Assembly (NCBI RefSeq): GCF_004208415.1 | Contig: NZ_CP035758.1 | Span: 7,440,001-7,504,000 of the forward strand | DNA: 64,000 bases | Direction of reading: 5' to 3' | Source of the DNA: Ktedonosporobacter rubrisoli | GTDB taxonomy: Bacteria > Chloroflexota > Ktedonobacteria > Ktedonobacterales > Ktedonobacteraceae | Program-made: the position numbers and the translations under genes | Shown here: positions 49,347-57,300 of the stretch, piece by piece | Layout of the letters: each line of letters begins with the position of its first letter | Position numbering within the stretch: position 1 is the first letter of the stretch | Notes under the pieces: generated by a model | The model's database searches: none | What the model saw: only the letters and a program-made list of their open reading frames with translations | What the model was told of the DNA's origin: nothing

Positions 49347-50182
49347 TCAGTCAACACGTGGAGGTCCCTGCTGAATGCGCCGGCGCAGATCCTCGATGGG
49401 AGGGAAAGACCAGCGGCTCTCGTTCCACCAGGTCGCTCCCGCCTCGGCATAGGGGTGTACGATGGCCCTGGCCCGCTCAGGGTCCTCGCCAGGCGTCTCC
49501 CCCTCCTGCACGATGTCGAAAGGCGTGGTCAGGCTGCGATGCTCATCAATATAAGCTTTCATCGCCCTGATATCCTCTGGCGTGATCTCTGCTTGCGCCT
49601 CCCCGCTGGCGACTTTGCTCGGAAGCAGCCCATCGTAGCGCAGCACGCGCCGCATCGACTTCTGGCTGGGCCAAGCTCCCACTACCCAGATGGGGATACG
49701 CGGCGATTGGACTGGTGGAGGCAGGAAGGTCATTTCTCGACCTTGTAGTGCTTTCCCTGAAAGCTGAATGGCTGGCCGCTCCACAAGCCTGTCAGGATAT
49801 CAAGGCTTTCATCCAGCAGTTCGGCTCGCTGCTTGCGATCAGTGATTTCTCCAACTTTGGTAAAACCGCCGTCTTCGAGGGCGCCCAATCCAACCGGCAG
49901 GACGAGCCGCCCGTTGGAGAGATGGTCCAGCGTCACGGTCTCGCGAGCCAGCTTCCAGGGGCGCCGCCGCGAAGGAGGCGTGAGAATCAAGCCGAGACGT
50001 ACCCGCTGGGTCCGCAGAGCCATGGCGGCTAGTACAATCCACGGATCGTACATCGGTCCGGCTTCTTTGATGAAGATACCATCCCAGTAAAAGACGCCAT
50101 CCCATCCGGCTTCTTCTGCCTCGTGAGCCAGTTCGGCAAGCGTGTTGATATCGCCGTGGGGAAGAATGAATCCATAGTGCAT
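49347..50182 (-). pseudogene. Luciferase-like (LLM) F420/FMN oxidoreductase, frameshifted
   Basis: The N-terminal part (50182 to 49730) reads MHYGFILPHGDINTLAELAH and AEEAGWDGVFYWDG, the typical LLM start, through LSNGRLVLPVGLG to GKHYKVEK and a stop. The next frame continues at about 49738 with EMTFLPPPVQSPRIPIWVVG, the expected next block of the same fold, to the end at 49347. One base is missing near 49735-49742 (a GAGGAA-like VEE codon pair seems to have become GAGAAA). So the gene is either broken or carries a sequencing error. The total length would be about 278 aa, normal for the family. Substrate unknown. Confidence 0.8.
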
Positions 50183-50476
50183 AAGATACTGAGCTCCTTT
50201 GCGTGCGAAAGAAATCTACGCTCTTGAGGAAGAGCGTACCTTATCCTTCCTGACGTCTTGTGTCATATTTCGCCAAGGATTTCTCACAAGAAGCCTCATT
50301 GTCTAAAATGAGGCTGACCGCCAGCTCTGGAAATCTGGCCTGCCCAGAGAAAAAATTTTCAACCTCTGCGGCAAGAATGATTCTCGTCCCCTTGCTTCAG
50401 ATAATGTGTATCCCATACCTGCTCCTGATGCGTGCTTATATCCAGAGTTATATGTGCCAGGAGAGAGAGGTTAAGG

Positions 50477-50947
50477 ATGCCAGAACATCAAGATAGACCC
50501 CTAGTTGGCGTCTCTGTTCTTATCAACAAAGGCGACAGATTTTTAATGATCAAGCGCAACCAGAAGGTGCACGGCGCCGGAACCTGGACCGTGCCAGGCG
50601 GGCATCTGGAATTTGGCGAAAGCTTTGCCGAACGTGCTGAGCGTGAGGCCAAAGAAGAGACAGGCGTAGAGATTACCAACGTCAAATTTCGCGTCATCAC
50701 CAATGATGTCTTCCAGGCCGAGCATAAGCACTATGTGACGGTCTGGATGGAGGCTCAGTATGTCTCGGGGGAGCCACACGTTGACGCGCCCTATGAAGAG
50801 ACCGAGGTTGGTTGGTTTACCTGGGATTCCTTGCCAGAGCCGCTCTTTTTACCCTTTCAGCATTTGCTAACTGGCGAGACTTTTCCCTCGCAAACAACGC
50901 AAGATAGAGTAGGCTCGGCCATCAATATGCCTCATCGGCCCGAATGA
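50477..50947 (+). CDS. Nudix hydrolase
   Basis: A 156-aa pyrophosphohydrolase. The Nudix box is complete: GGHLEFGESFAERAEREAKE then ETGVEI (G-x5-E-x7-REUxEExGU; about residues 42-66). GVSVLINKGDRFLMIKRN before it and YEETEVGWFTWDSLPEPLF after it are typical of MutT/dCTP-type Nudix enzymes. It probably hydrolyses a nucleoside di- or triphosphate derivative. The ATG at 50477 gives the normal family start; the upstream reading adds an unlikely Arg/Cys-rich tail. Confidence 0.9.
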   Translation: MPEHQDRPLVGVSVLINKGDRFLMIKRNQKVHGAGTWTVPGGHLEFGESFAERAEREAKEETGVEITNVKFRVITNDVFQAEHKHYVTVWMEAQYVSGEPHVDAPYEETEVGWFTWDSLPEPLFLPFQHLLTGETFPSQTTQDRVGSAINMPHRPE

Positions 50948-51066
50948 GGATAGCCAATCAGTAAGCCTGCTATCATGCTGAAGTACAGAGCTGTGGAAGA
51001 GGCGCGGGCCTGCCTATAGCACCTCTTCCCAGATTGATGAAATTTGAATAACTTGCTAAAAAAGTC

Positions 51067-51095
51067 TTGACGTTCTCGCCGTGACATGTTATATT
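51067..51095 (+). promoter_or_regulatory. Promoter of tRNA-Phe
   Basis: TTGACG (51067-51072) and TATATT (51090-51095), 17 bases apart. The tRNA begins 10 bases after the -10 box. Confidence 0.75.
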
Positions 51096-51105
51096 ATGGC
51101 CACGC

Positions 51106-51178
<73 letters not shown>

Positions 51179-51187
51179 CTCAATCAG

Positions 51188-51226
51188 AGAACCATGTAAG
51201 GATACTTTGCATGGTTCTATTTTTTT
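51188..51226 (+). terminator. Rho-independent terminator after tRNA-Phe
   Basis: AGAACCATG and CATGGTTCT form a perfect 9-bp stem with a 13-base loop, followed by ATTTTTTT. It starts 10 bases after the tRNA. Confidence 0.88.
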
Positions 51227-51522
51227 GTTCTAATAACAATTTCTCAAGCGCAATAGAGTCGTCTCACGGATCTCGCGAATTTATCTTTCCCTATCTTCTT
51301 TTGGCCGTCCAGGTGCGTGTACTACTTTCAGGGAGTGGTATGCTTTGATACAGCTTTCTCCGTATCCAGCCTCGCCGTGAGCTCGGTACGTACCTCATAG
51401 CTTCTCCCAGTCTGGATCAGCTCTGGTGGCCTCTTGATGAATCAGCTGGGCCCGGCTCAATGTTGTAGAATAAAAGAAACGTAAAAATTAGTTACAGCGT
51501 GTAGAGAATAGAAGGAGAGCAT

Positions 51523-52005
51523 GTGCAGAATCGTCCACGAAGGCCACAATTTACTTCGCGTACTGAGAGTGGCAATACGGCCAACGTGACATCGGCCATC
51601 GGCATGGAAGAGAGCGCAGGACGTTTACGGGCCAGGCGAAACACTCTTTTCACGCACACGATAATGTGGGTTACTGGATTGATCTGTATTGCCCTGCTGT
51701 TAGGGTCATTCGCGCAAGCCTGGTCCAATAGTCGTATTGCTCAACAGGTGCAACAGGAGCGACAGCAGCTCCAGCAGTTGCGAGATCGGCATAATCATCT
51801 TGTGCAGATGGAGAAGCGCTATAAAGATCCTGCCGTCATCGAGAGCGAGGCACGCCAGCAACTTGGCTATATTCGTCATGGTGAGCAACCTGTTGTGATT
51901 GTCAGCGCAGATGGACAGGGGCAACAAAAGCCGCCTGCTCAGCAGAAAAAGCCCATACAAGGGAATTTCTGGCAAGAGTGGTGGTCTACCTTCTTTGGCA
52001 AATAG
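51523..52005 (+). CDS. FtsB/DivIC-like septum formation initiator
   Basis: A 160-aa bitopic membrane protein. A basic cytoplasmic N-terminus precedes one transmembrane helix at about 46-66 (IMWVTGLICIALLLGSFAQA). A coiled coil (IAQQVQQERQQLQQLRDRHN) and the family end MEKRYKDPAVIESEARQQLG, then YIRHGE, follow. FtsB/DivIC links FtsL and FtsQ in the divisome. The tail is Gln/Pro-rich and ends FWQEWWSTFFGK. The start is GTG at 51523, with AGAAGGAGAG upstream. Confidence 0.87.
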   Translation: MQNRPRRPQFTSRTESGNTANVTSAIGMEESAGRLRARRNTLFTHTIMWVTGLICIALLLGSFAQAWSNSRIAQQVQQERQQLQQLRDRHNHLVQMEKRYKDPAVIESEARQQLGYIRHGEQPVVIVSADGQGQQKPPAQQKKPIQGNFWQEWWSTFFGK

Positions 52006-52078
52006 AGCCCGATAAAGGCACGACATCCCTCTTTGGAGCTTTTCTGACCGTCCCATCTTGGCAAAGGTCCTAAAAAGC

Positions 52079-52108
52079 TTGACAGTAACGTTATGATGAA
52101 TATATAAC
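52079..52108 (+). promoter_or_regulatory. Promoter of the leader and peptidase C26 gene
   Basis: TTGACA at 52079-52084 is followed by ATATAA (17-base spacer) or TATAAC (18-base spacer) at 52102-52108. Transcription from here would give a leader of about 250 bases before the gene at 52366. Confidence 0.65.
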
Positions 52109-52158
52109 AGTAACAACATAAAGTTGATGTTGGCAAAGTAATAACATTGGAAAAACAA

Positions 52159-52266
52159 ATGAATCAGAAACGCGCTTGTAATGTTATGACCCTCATGATT
52201 ATGCAGCTCCAGTATTGGCTGGGGCTCCTTGGGGTTTACTTTATAAAGGCGCGTTTCGCTATATAG
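52159..52266 (+). CDS. Possible leader peptide, 35 aa
   Basis: A 35-codon ORF reading MNQKRACNVMTLMIMQLQYW then LGLLGVYFIKARFAI. It is preceded by GGAAAA and lies inside the leader between a promoter (52079) and a terminator (52281-52313). Its codons 3-6 form arm 1 and its last codons form arm 2 of the attenuator described next. Four Met codons cluster in positions 10-15. Translation is not proven. Confidence 0.4.
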   Translation: MNQKRACNVMTLMIMQLQYWLGLLGVYFIKARFAI

Positions 52267-52313
52267 CCAGATCGTTATTCAAAGCGGAACGCCACAGCGT
52301 TTCCGCTTTTTTT
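52167..52313 (+). promoter_or_regulatory. Attenuator-like leader with alternative hairpins
   Basis: Four pairing arms are visible: (1) GAAACGCGC at 52167-52175; (2) GCGCGTTTCGCT at 52249-52260; (3) AAAGCGGAACGC at 52281-52292; (4) GCGTTTCCGCTTT at 52297-52309, followed by more T. Arms 1-2 pair over 9 bases and arms 3-4 form a terminator with a T-run. Arm 2 can also pair with arm 3 (9 of 10), which would break the terminator. This is the layout of transcription attenuation. Confidence 0.5.
52281..52313 (+). terminator. Intrinsic terminator in front of the peptidase C26 gene
   Basis: AAAGCGGAACGC and GCGTTTCCGCTTT pair with one bulge around a 4-base loop (CACA), followed by TTTTTTATT. It lies 53 bases before the gene start, downstream of the promoter at 52079. 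Confidence 0.8.
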
Positions 52314-52365
52314 ATTATTCAAAATTAGCATGTGAACTCATCTCATGATTAAGGAGTGATTGGTA

Positions 52366-53148
52366 ATGCGTCCGTTAGTTGGTATTCCCTGCAGAGCGGG
52401 GGTAAGCACTGATCCCGAAACGCCTGACAGGCCCATTTACTTTAATAATAGAGCCTATATTCATGCAGTGGAGCATGCCGGGGGAGTGCCTATACTCATT
52501 CCTCTCCTGGACGACCTCAGTGGCCTGGAGGCCCTTCGTACTCGCCTTGATGGCCTGTTACTCTCGGGTGGTATAGATGTCGATCCGAAATATTATCATG
52601 AGAATCCCCATCACAAGCTGGGAGCCACAGACTGCCAGCTTGATGAGCTAGAACTGAGCCTGGCCCGCTGGGCCTTCGAGCAGAACGTGCCCACGCTCGG
52701 TATCTGCCGAGGCATGCAGGTTATTAATGTCGCGCTCGGTGGCACGCTTTACCAAGATCTGCAGGAGGAGTATCCGGAAAGCTTGAGACATGCGAACTGG
52801 GACCGACCGCGCAATACGATTATCCATCAGCTGCGTGTTGAGCGCGGTAGCCATATGGAGGAATTGTTGGGCGCGCTTGAAGTCCCGGCAAATAGCTTGC
52901 ACCATCAGGCCATCAAAGAAGCAGGAAAGGGTGTGCGCATCACTGGTTATGCCGAAGATGGCGTAATAGAGTTATTAGAAGTGCCCGAACACCGCTTTAT
53001 GGTCGCCGCTCAGTGCCATCCCGAAGAATTATATAAAGAACATCAGCCCTGGGCGCGTTACTTCCAGGCCTTCATTGAGGCCTGTAGTGTGAAGAGCGTG
53101 CGTCAGTTTGTGGCGAAGGAGCCAGTTCTCGTCGCAGAAGCCTCTTAG
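52366..53148 (+). CDS. Gamma-glutamyl-gamma-aminobutyrate hydrolase-like peptidase C26
   Basis: A 260-aa class I glutamine-amidotransferase-like hydrolase. It opens RPLVGIPCRAG and shows LDGLLLSGGIDVDPKYY, the nucleophile elbow LGICRGMQVINVALGGTLYQ (Cys about 110) and QCHPEELY (catalytic His-Glu, about 225). These match PuuD-type enzymes that split gamma-glutamyl-GABA in putrescine breakdown; other gamma-glutamyl substrates are possible. AAGGAG lies 9 bases before the ATG at 52366. It is preceded by a leader with a terminator, so expression probably depends on antitermination. Confidence 0.9.
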   Translation: MRPLVGIPCRAGVSTDPETPDRPIYFNNRAYIHAVEHAGGVPILIPLLDDLSGLEALRTRLDGLLLSGGIDVDPKYYHENPHHKLGATDCQLDELELSLARWAFEQNVPTLGICRGMQVINVALGGTLYQDLQEEYPESLRHANWDRPRNTIIHQLRVERGSHMEELLGALEVPANSLHHQAIKEAGKGVRITGYAEDGVIELLEVPEHRFMVAAQCHPEELYKEHQPWARYFQAFIEACSVKSVRQFVAKEPVLVAEAS

Positions 53149-53167
53149 GCTCCTTTACTATAGTGAA

Positions 53168-53198
53168 GCGCAACGAGGGGGGTAACTCCTCGTTGCGC
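53168..53198 (+). terminator. Hairpin after the peptidase C26 gene
   Basis: GCGCAACGAGG and CCTCGTTGCGC are perfect 11-base arms around a 9-base loop, 19 bases after the stop. No T-run follows. Confidence 0.65.
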
Positions 53199-53502
53199 CT
53201 GGTACAACTGTCTGGAATTGACAATTAATCCGAAGAGCCAGACGACTCCGCCATAAATCCTCGAACGTTAACCTGAAGGCCCCAACAAGTTAACTGGCGT
53301 AGCGTGCATAAGAGAAAAGATGCTTCAACAGGGTTTCGGGCCACTCGATGTTTTTGCTCAGTTAGAACGAGACAGCTTTTCATCGCCTCGGAATCACGTG
53401 AAGATTGCCCAGACCTACCCTTTGTTATCACCCTGCACACGTCCTCACCATGTACTTTCTCTCCAATACAGCTTCGTCGCTGTGATCCTCTCGGCTGAAT
53501 CC
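53199..53502. other. Intergenic region, 304 bp
   Basis: No gene is supported; several short ORFs overlap on both strands. The consensus promoter and operator of the TetR gene begin directly after it. Confidence 0.3.
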
Positions 53503-53531
53503 TTGACAGCCTGGAAGTGAGCGCCTATAAT
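53503..53531 (+). promoter_or_regulatory. Consensus sigma-A promoter of the TetR gene
   Basis: TTGACA (53503-53508) and TATAAT (53526-53531) with exactly 17 bases between them, a perfect consensus. The last base of the -10 box is the first base of the operator palindrome. Confidence 0.9.
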
Positions 53532-53555
53532 TGTGACTGACTAAATCAGTCACAA
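53531..53555. promoter_or_regulatory. TetR-type operator
   Basis: TTGTGACTGA and TCAGTCACAA are perfect 10-base inverted arms around CTAAA. It covers the expected transcription start, 20 bases before the TetR start codon, a layout that suits autorepression. Confidence 0.85.
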
Positions 53556-53574
53556 AATGAGAAGGAGGATAGTG

Positions 53575-54168
53575 ATGCCTCGAACAGCAGAGGCGAAGCA
53601 ACGCATTCGCGAAGAGCAACGTGCACATATCTTGGAAGCGGCCAAACGTGTCTTTGCGCGGAAAGGTCTGGCGGCAACCGTGGATGATGTTGCCATTGAG
53701 GCTGGGGTCAGTCATGGATTGGCCTATCGGTACTTTGCCAACAAGGAAGCCATTTTTTCCGCGCTCACCAAGCAAGCTCTGCAAGCTCCCTCTGCGGATC
53801 TGCAACGCGTTCGAGACATGCCGGGGACGCCAGGAGAACGTTTGAAATGGCTGCTTTCAGCATTTGTAGCAAGTCGGCAACAGCCCGAATCTTTCCTGCT
53901 TTTGGGTCAGGTCCTCAGTTCTCAGACGGCACCAGACGAGCTCCGCGAGTTGGTACGCCAGCGGAGCCAGGATTTACAAAGCACGTTAAGGCAACTGATC
54001 GTCGAGGGCCAGGAGACATTCGAGGTAGCAGCAGGTGATCCCGACCAACTCGTGAGAGCTCTTTTCGCCTGTGTTGACGGCTTACCTAGATGGGCTGTGT
54101 ATGATCCTGAACACTACCACGAACATTTTCCCGATGCTGAGATTTTTTGGCGTCTGCTCAAACCGTAG
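53575..54168 (+). CDS. TetR family transcriptional repressor
   Basis: A 197-aa regulator. The N-terminal TetR HTH reads ILEAAKRVFARKGLAATVDD then VAIEAGVSHGLAYRYFANKEAIFSAL (given in two parts), residues about 18-63. The rest is the helical ligand-binding domain. The ATG at 53575 has AGGAGG before it. A perfect palindrome overlaps its promoter, so autoregulation is very likely. The next gene, an alpha/beta hydrolase 106 bp downstream on the same strand, is a probable target. Ligand unknown. Confidence 0.92.
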   Translation: MPRTAEAKQRIREEQRAHILEAAKRVFARKGLAATVDDVAIEAGVSHGLAYRYFANKEAIFSALTKQALQAPSADLQRVRDMPGTPGERLKWLLSAFVASRQQPESFLLLGQVLSSQTAPDELRELVRQRSQDLQSTLRQLIVEGQETFEVAAGDPDQLVRALFACVDGLPRWAVYDPEHYHEHFPDAEIFWRLLKP

Positions 54169-54274
54169 CGTGTCTCCTGTTGCTCGTCTTCCACAGTGGG
54201 CGGAGCGCGCGTTGAGAAACGCAGAGAGCAATGGGCATATTCTTTTGAGAGAGAAACGAAACGGAGAAAATGGA

Positions 54275-55096
54275 ATGAGTTCAACGAAAAGCGACACCTT
54301 GCGCGTGCCTGGCGCACAACTCGCCTACGAGGTCCGCGGCTCTGGCCCCGTCCTGCTTTTGATCCATGGTGGCGGTGGTGATGCCCGGGCCTTCAATGGC
54401 ATTGCCAGGTACCTCGAAAGAAGGTATACCGTGGTGACCTACGATCGCAGGGGCCTCTCCCGCAGCACGCCCGACGATCCAGAAGAAGAGCAGCATGTTG
54501 AGGTGCACAGTGACGACGCCCATCATCTGCTGGCAACAGTCACATCCGAACCGGCGTATGTATTTGGGAGCAGCGGCGGCGCTGTCGTCGGACTCGACCT
54601 GGTTGCACGCTATTCCCACCAAGTGCGCACGCTGATCGCGCACGAGCCCCCATCTCATCTGGTGTCTGGACTAGAAGAGCGCCATGATAGCATCCGAGCA
54701 ATCGCTCACCGTGAGGGTGCGACTTCGGCGATGCAGCAATTCATGGCACAGATCGGGGTGACCTACGACGACCGGGAGCTAGATGCCGACCTCCCGGAAC
54801 AAGGAGAACGACCAAGCCAGAACACTATGTTCTTACTGGAGCGGGAATTTGCCATGTACGACCGCTACCGGTTCGATTTCACCGCACTGAGATCCGCCTC
54901 GATCCAAACCCGGATCGTGATTGCCGCAGGATCGAGTGGACGAGCGTATGTCGGATACCAGAGTGCTGTCGCAATGGCGGCCAAGCTCGGAACGGCTGTT
55001 GTGGAGTTTCCCGGGCATCATGTGGGCTACGTGAGTCATCCCAAGGCCTTCGCCGCAAAATTGCAAGAGATGCTTGACGAGACACCTCTCCCGTAA
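54275..55096 (+). CDS. Alpha/beta hydrolase
   Basis: A 273-aa alpha/beta-hydrolase: LLLIHGGGGDARAFNGIARYL (quoted in part; oxyanion hole), VVTYDRRGLSRS, the nucleophile elbow VFGSSGGAVVGLDL (Ser about 103), and a late His in VEFPGHHVGYVSHP. Similar to the hydrolase at 31861-32661. The ATG at 54275 is chosen by GGAG 10 bases before. It follows the TetR gene and is probably in its regulon, a common pairing for stress or xenobiotic hydrolases. Confidence 0.85.
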   Translation: MSSTKSDTLRVPGAQLAYEVRGSGPVLLLIHGGGGDARAFNGIARYLERRYTVVTYDRRGLSRSTPDDPEEEQHVEVHSDDAHHLLATVTSEPAYVFGSSGGAVVGLDLVARYSHQVRTLIAHEPPSHLVSGLEERHDSIRAIAHREGATSAMQQFMAQIGVTYDDRELDADLPEQGERPSQNTMFLLEREFAMYDRYRFDFTALRSASIQTRIVIAAGSSGRAYVGYQSAVAMAAKLGTAVVEFPGHHVGYVSHPKAFAAKLQEMLDETPLP

Positions 55097-55397
55097 GGTA
55101 CGAGGGTGACTACGTGCCACGGCGTCATGTAGACATGTGGTCACTCCCGCCAAAGTCCTGGTCATAGAACGTAGCACATCCAGTGTTGTTGATACAACAG
55201 AACCCGTCCCGAAGTCACGCGGCGCAGAGGAGTATCAACAGCGACAATGGAAAGCCTAAGAGACCAGCAATCAAGAGCAGCGCAAGTGTGAGCGCTATTG
55301 CCAGGAACAGCGCAATTTGTTGCGTGCTTTAGAAGATGTTACCACAAATGAGTGAAACATGTATGAGGTAGATAACGGCAAAGGTCAGGTGATGACA
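55097..55397. other. Intergenic region, 301 bp
   Basis: No gene is supported. It lies between the hydrolase gene and the transposase remnant. The stretch 55160-55330 has no intact frame of notable length and may be part of the decayed element. Confidence 0.3.
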
Positions 55398-55690
55398 GTC
55401 TTCAAAGTAGCTTTGGTGAATCTGGTGATGGGGACCCGCGACCTGGAACTGGTTGGCAGCCTTTTTCCATCTGCCAGGGATAGTCAAGCGGGCACAAGAT
55501 ACCGTAGAGGTAATTACTTTGATCTTTCAATGACAAGCGGTACAATCAGGATCTGGAAGCGCTTTGTGAGCGGGTGAATGTTTGCGCTCCACGTTAGCCT
55601 GACGGACGTCGTTTGCATTTTTCATTGCAGGTCAATGACCTGGTGCATCCCATTCTAGATGTGCAAAGACGTCGAGCGGCATGAAACCTT
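55398..55690 (+). pseudogene. Decayed transposase fragment
   Basis: Coding-like stretches occur in three successive frames: ALVNLVMGTRD, then (from about 55438) ATWNWLAAFFHLPGIVKRAQ, then (from 55526) FNDKRYNQDLEALCERVNV, an in-frame stop, and PDGRRLHFSL. Together they read like the C-terminal end of a transposase-type protein of Ktedonobacteria, broken by at least two frameshifts and a stop. The family name cannot be fixed without a search. It is not expected to make a product. Confidence 0.45.
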
Positions 55691-55745
55691 GCTCAAGTAC
55701 CCAGGAGTGGAGCTTACGCTCTAGAAGTAGTATTTCGCTCAAAAA

Positions 55746-55764
55746 TAGTGTATACTTAACACTA
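55746..55764. promoter_or_regulatory. Palindrome upstream of the ADP-ribosylglycohydrolase fragment
   Basis: TAGTGT and ACACTA are perfect 6-base arms around ATACTTA; the site also contains a -10-like TATACT. It lies 140 bases before the ADP-ribosylglycohydrolase start and may be a repressor site left from the intact gene. Confidence 0.4.
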
Positions 55765-55903
55765 ACAAATTCACTGGAAAACAAGCAGCTATAGCAGTCG
55801 AGCTTTTAGGGGAATAAGCTGTACCTGCAGGAGAAGTTGTCACAAGTTCCACTATTGGCTGAAATGAACAGCTTTACGATTCTGAGAGGGGAGAACTCGT
55901 CCC

Positions 55904-56065
55904 GTGTTGCTTGAACTAGCTATCGGTGATGCCTATGGGGCTGGCTTTGAATATGTAGATCCAGAGATGATTCGCCGGCAGAACAACCTTTCCCATTATG
56001 TAAAACATCCCAGGCATGCCATCCGGCCCGGTTGCTATACTGATGACACACAAATGTGGGATTAG
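55904..56065 (+). pseudogene. ADP-ribosylglycohydrolase N-terminal fragment, cut by the mobile element
   Basis: From a GTG at 55904 the sequence reads LLELAIGDAYGAGFEYVDPE and, later, RPGCYTDDTQM. GDAYG and YTDDTQM are the dinuclear Mg-binding motifs at the start of ADP-ribosylglycohydrolases (DraG/ARH family). After TQM the family match stops abruptly (about 56057) and a stop follows at 56063. Only 53 residues remain of about 250-300. The break point is the best candidate for the left boundary of the mobilizable element. Confidence 0.75.
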
Positions 56066-56109
56066 ACACAATCAAGCGCTTCTCAGCTGGACTTGCTAGG
56101 CGAAATGGC

Positions 56110-56155
56110 CGCTTAAAGGGTAGTGGTTTAGAACATATTCCCTACCCTTTAGGCG
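56110..56155. repeat. Strong hairpin near the element's left end
   Basis: CGCTTAAAGGGTAG pairs with CTACCCTTTAGGCG over 14 bases (one G-T) with an 18-base loop, followed by CTTTT. It lies about 50 bases inside the proposed boundary. It could be a terminator that insulates the element, or part of an origin of transfer. Confidence 0.6.
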
Positions 56156-56565
56156 CTTTTGCACGCGCCCCCACCCCTCCCACCCGTGCTCTTCCTACCT
56201 ATTTTTGCACTCTTCTCATTTTACGATACACAAACACAGGTATCCCACCCCAAACGCTTCTCTTCTCCCTTGCACGACGAGGAGAATAACGTCCCATTTT
56301 TCTAGCATGTCCGTCAATCACCAGTGAAACTATCTTCTCACTCTCCCTCTATTCTCTCGTAGGCCGCTCATCTGTTTCTACTCTACCTCTTCGACCATCT
56401 CTCTACCATCTCTCACATTCCACTTATTTTTCTTGGCTTCACAAAAATTCTGTCCGAAACAGGAGATACTTCCCAGAAAAGCCATTACGCATGATGACTT
56501 ACTTCACCATTGATATACTATACTATTTAGAATGAATGAGTTCGTTTGTGATGGAGTACGATCAT
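56156..56565. other. Pyrimidine-rich region before the replication-relaxation gene
   Basis: No convincing gene. The plus strand is strongly C/T-rich (for example 56160-56200 and 56330-56420), unlike neighbouring DNA. Such skew is seen near origins, but no iterons were recognised. Confidence 0.3.
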
Positions 56566-57300
56566 ATGCAGGAACGCGCACGCCGACGAGACGCCGGGAT
56601 GCTACAAGTCACCGAGCGTGATATTCTCGCCCTTACCTGGATTGCTGAACAATATTGTATGAGTTACGACCAGCTGCAGCGTTTACTAGCCCTCCTTTCA
56701 CCTGCTACGCCCAAACGCCCTGAGAAGGTTGCCCCCTCAACTGCTCAGAACGCCGTTGAGCGCTGGTTACAACTCGGCTATATCGATCTGCCTCACAAGG
56801 TTATTAGAGAGCATTCTACCTATGTTTGGCTTAGCCGTAAAGGGCTCAGAGAACTAGCCTTGCCCTATGCCTACTACCAGCCCAAACCATCGACCGTTCG
56901 CCATCTCTATGCGGTAAACACTATCCGTCTCCATTTGCAACGTGCCGCTCTGTCGATTGAGTGGAACGCACAACGGGCCATCAGGCTCCATACCAAGGAG
57001 CGCCCTTTACCCGATGCTGAACTACGTGGCCGATCTTCCCCTCTTATCGCTTTACGGGTGATCGAACAACCACGACTTACGATGCTCATGCTTCAAGACG
57101 AGCTGACGACAGTGAAGGCGCTTGCCTCTCGTTATCCCCGGCTCTGGTACTTTGTTCCTGCGCAGGTACAAGAACCTTTGCTAACTGCTATTCGTCAACA
57201 CGAGGGGAGCGGTTACGTCTCTCAGTCCTCTCATGGGCTGCTCTCTGATTATATTGTCTGGTACAGCCTTGAAGCCCAGCAAATAGCGAGGCAGGAGTAA
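56566..57300 (+). CDS. Replication-relaxation family protein
   Basis: A 244-aa protein of the replication-relaxation (Replic_Relax) type. It has an N-terminal winged-helix-like part (LQVTERDILALTWIAEQYCM, then YDQLQRLLALL), the family link NAVERWLQLGYID, then HSTYVWLSRKGLRELALPYA and VRHLYAVNTIRLHLQ. These proteins occur on conjugative plasmids and ICEs of Gram-positive bacteria and Chloroflexota and are thought to help mobilise DNA or start replication. The ATG at 56566 has GGAG 9 bases upstream; a longer start at 56536 has none. Confidence 0.78.
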   Translation: MQERARRRDAGMLQVTERDILALTWIAEQYCMSYDQLQRLLALLSPATPKRPEKVAPSTAQNAVERWLQLGYIDLPHKVIREHSTYVWLSRKGLRELALPYAYYQPKPSTVRHLYAVNTIRLHLQRAALSIEWNAQRAIRLHTKERPLPDAELRGRSSPLIALRVIEQPRLTMLMLQDELTTVKALASRYPRLWYFVPAQVQEPLLTAIRQHEGSGYVSQSSHGLLSDYIVWYSLEAQQIARQE

